Positions 63,252-64,000 of a stretch of DNA of 64,000 nt are shown here, one piece after another (the first letter of the stretch is position 1; each line of letters opens with the position of its first letter). The DNA comes from Roseateles saccharophilus. Lineage in GTDB: Bacteria; Pseudomonadota; Gammaproteobacteria; Burkholderiales; Burkholderiaceae_C. The position numbers and the translations under genes were made by a program. The notes below the pieces were generated by a model. That model saw only the letters and a list, made by a program, of their open reading frames with translations, was not told where the DNA came from and ran no database searches. The stretch covers positions 26,815 through 90,814 of the forward strand of contig NZ_SMBU01000022.1 of assembly GCF_004342485.1 (NCBI RefSeq), read 5' to 3'.

Positions 63252-63650
63252 ATGGGCACAGACCTGACCATCGGCAAGCTGGCGGACGCTGCTGGAGTGA
63301 ACATCGAGACGATCCGCTATTACCAGCGGCGCGGGCTGCTGGATGAACCGACCAAGCCACTGGGCGGCCATCGGCGCTACCCAGCAGGGGGGGCCAAGCG
63401 GGTGCGCTTCATCAAGCGGGCGCAGGCGCTGGGCTTCACGCTGGATGAGGTCGGCATGCTGCTGACGCTGGACTCGGCGTGTGCCTGCTCGGACACGCGG
63501 GCGCTGGCCGCCCGAAAGCAGGGACTGATCGAGCGGAAGATGGCCGACCTGACGGCCATGTACCAAGCGCTGGGCGATCTGATCCAGCAATGCGATGCCG
63601 GTGGCAGCACAAGGCCGTGCCCGATCATCGACGTGCTGGAACGTGACTGA
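63252..63650 (+). CDS. merR: Mercury-responsive regulator MerR
   Basis: A 132-residue MerR. The N-terminal winged helix starts LTIGKLADAAGVNIETIRYY; the dimerisation helix follows. Cysteines at 79, 114 and 123 keep the 35- and 9-residue spacing of the Hg-binding C82, C117 and C126 of Tn501 MerR, so mercury specificity is well supported. It is divergent from merT and shares the operator at 63219-63234. The 350 bp beyond its stop contain no supported gene. Confidence 0.96.
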   Translation: MGTDLTIGKLADAAGVNIETIRYYQRRGLLDEPTKPLGGHRRYPAGGAKRVRFIKRAQALGFTLDEVGMLLTLDSACACSDTRALAARKQGLIERKMADLTAMYQALGDLIQQCDAGGSTRPCPIIDVLERD

Positions 63651-64000
63651 CCACCCCGACGATCACACAGCGGGTGACGCGACCGCCTGACTATCGCGCT
63701 AGCAGAAATTTCTGGGGTTCCGGCTTTCCCTTGCCAGGGCTTAAGTCGGTTGGCTGTTCCATTGCTCCCCGAACCCCGCTCTTCACGCTGACGGATGCGT
63801 CGCAGCAGCAGTGGCGCAATCAGGCGAAATGGCGCTCGGCACGGCTGCAGCGGTTCGCGACGGTGAGGCGCTTGGGACGATGGACGCTCGGGCGCTGACA
63901 GAGTACCTGAATCCGTGACCTCCAATTCGCACTGACGAGTTTCTGGGCTCAATGTGGACGCGAATCAGATCAGGCCGCTGCCACCGACGCTGCCACGCAG
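63651..64000. other. 350-bp terminal region with no supported gene
   Basis: Frames on both strands are short and show no recognisable motif. It may be the start of more mobile-element sequence next to the mer genes, but nothing in it can be identified. Confidence 0.35.

Noticed and set aside
1..64000. tRNA or rRNA genes
   Set aside because: No cloverleaf arms, CCA-ended acceptor or conserved rRNA segment was recognised on either strand by eye.

Overview
The window is high-GC DNA with dense overlapping operons. The gene content suggests a free-living betaproteobacterium of the order Burkholderiales: a B12 operon of the CbiX/CbiG/CbiD type, PEP-CTERM proteins, MHYT-GGDEF-EAL signalling and a mer locus. 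That is an inference from gene content; no rRNA or marker gene is present. Remnants of several mobile elements (IS256-, Tn3-, IS21- and DDE/DUF6431-type) separate otherwise intact blocks, so parts of the region have been rearranged.

Layout. 1-7461: a candidate sulfation locus with an APS kinase, a DHH phosphoesterase, two PAPS-type sulfotransferases, TauE/SafE permeases, a HemK-like methyltransferase and an arginase-family enzyme. 7.6-10.2 kb: an IS256 remnant, a twice-frameshifted chemoreceptor gene and a second copy of its leader. 10.3-17.1 kb: a co-directional signalling block (HTH-REC regulator, MHYT-GGDEF-EAL, REC-HD-GYP variant, REC, PAS histidine kinase). 17.3-18.06 kb: an RHH/PIN toxin-antitoxin pair (toxin frameshifted) joined to the first codons of a Tn3-family transposase. 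18.06-27.26 kb (minus): an 11-gene cobalamin operon behind a cobalamin riboswitch. 27.5-31.1 kb: an ECF sigma factor followed by a membrane Ser/Thr kinase with a repeat-rich C-terminal region. 31.1-32.1 kb: an IS21 fragment abutting the 3' end of a PEP-CTERM protein gene.

32.1-51.0 kb (minus) is the most unusual part. A giant gene (3753 aa) with an N-terminal LEPR-xLM motif, repeats, a CARDB-like domain, an RHS/YD core, a cohesin-like domain and a dockerin-like domain is followed, with gaps of at most 29 bp or small overlaps, by five genes. These encode a small cohesin-like protein with a PEP-CTERM-like tail, a GAF-HlyD fusion, a PqqD-like/M50-protease/HlyD fusion, a shortened SecA paralogue and a periplasmic adaptor. 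I read this as a candidate dedicated export and processing system for the giant protein; it contains no ABC exporter, TolC or TpsB gene.

51.4-52.8 kb holds decayed multicopper oxidase and YnfA-like genes around a GNAT acetyltransferase. 52.9-59.8 kb carries a diguanylate cyclase, an SRPBCC protein, a CheW/chemoreceptor pair, an OmpR-type regulator and a membrane histidine kinase. 60-61.5 kb has small proteins of unknown function. 61.5-63.65 kb has transposase debris and a short mercury locus (divergent merR and merTP plus a Cys-rich protein), with no merA in view.
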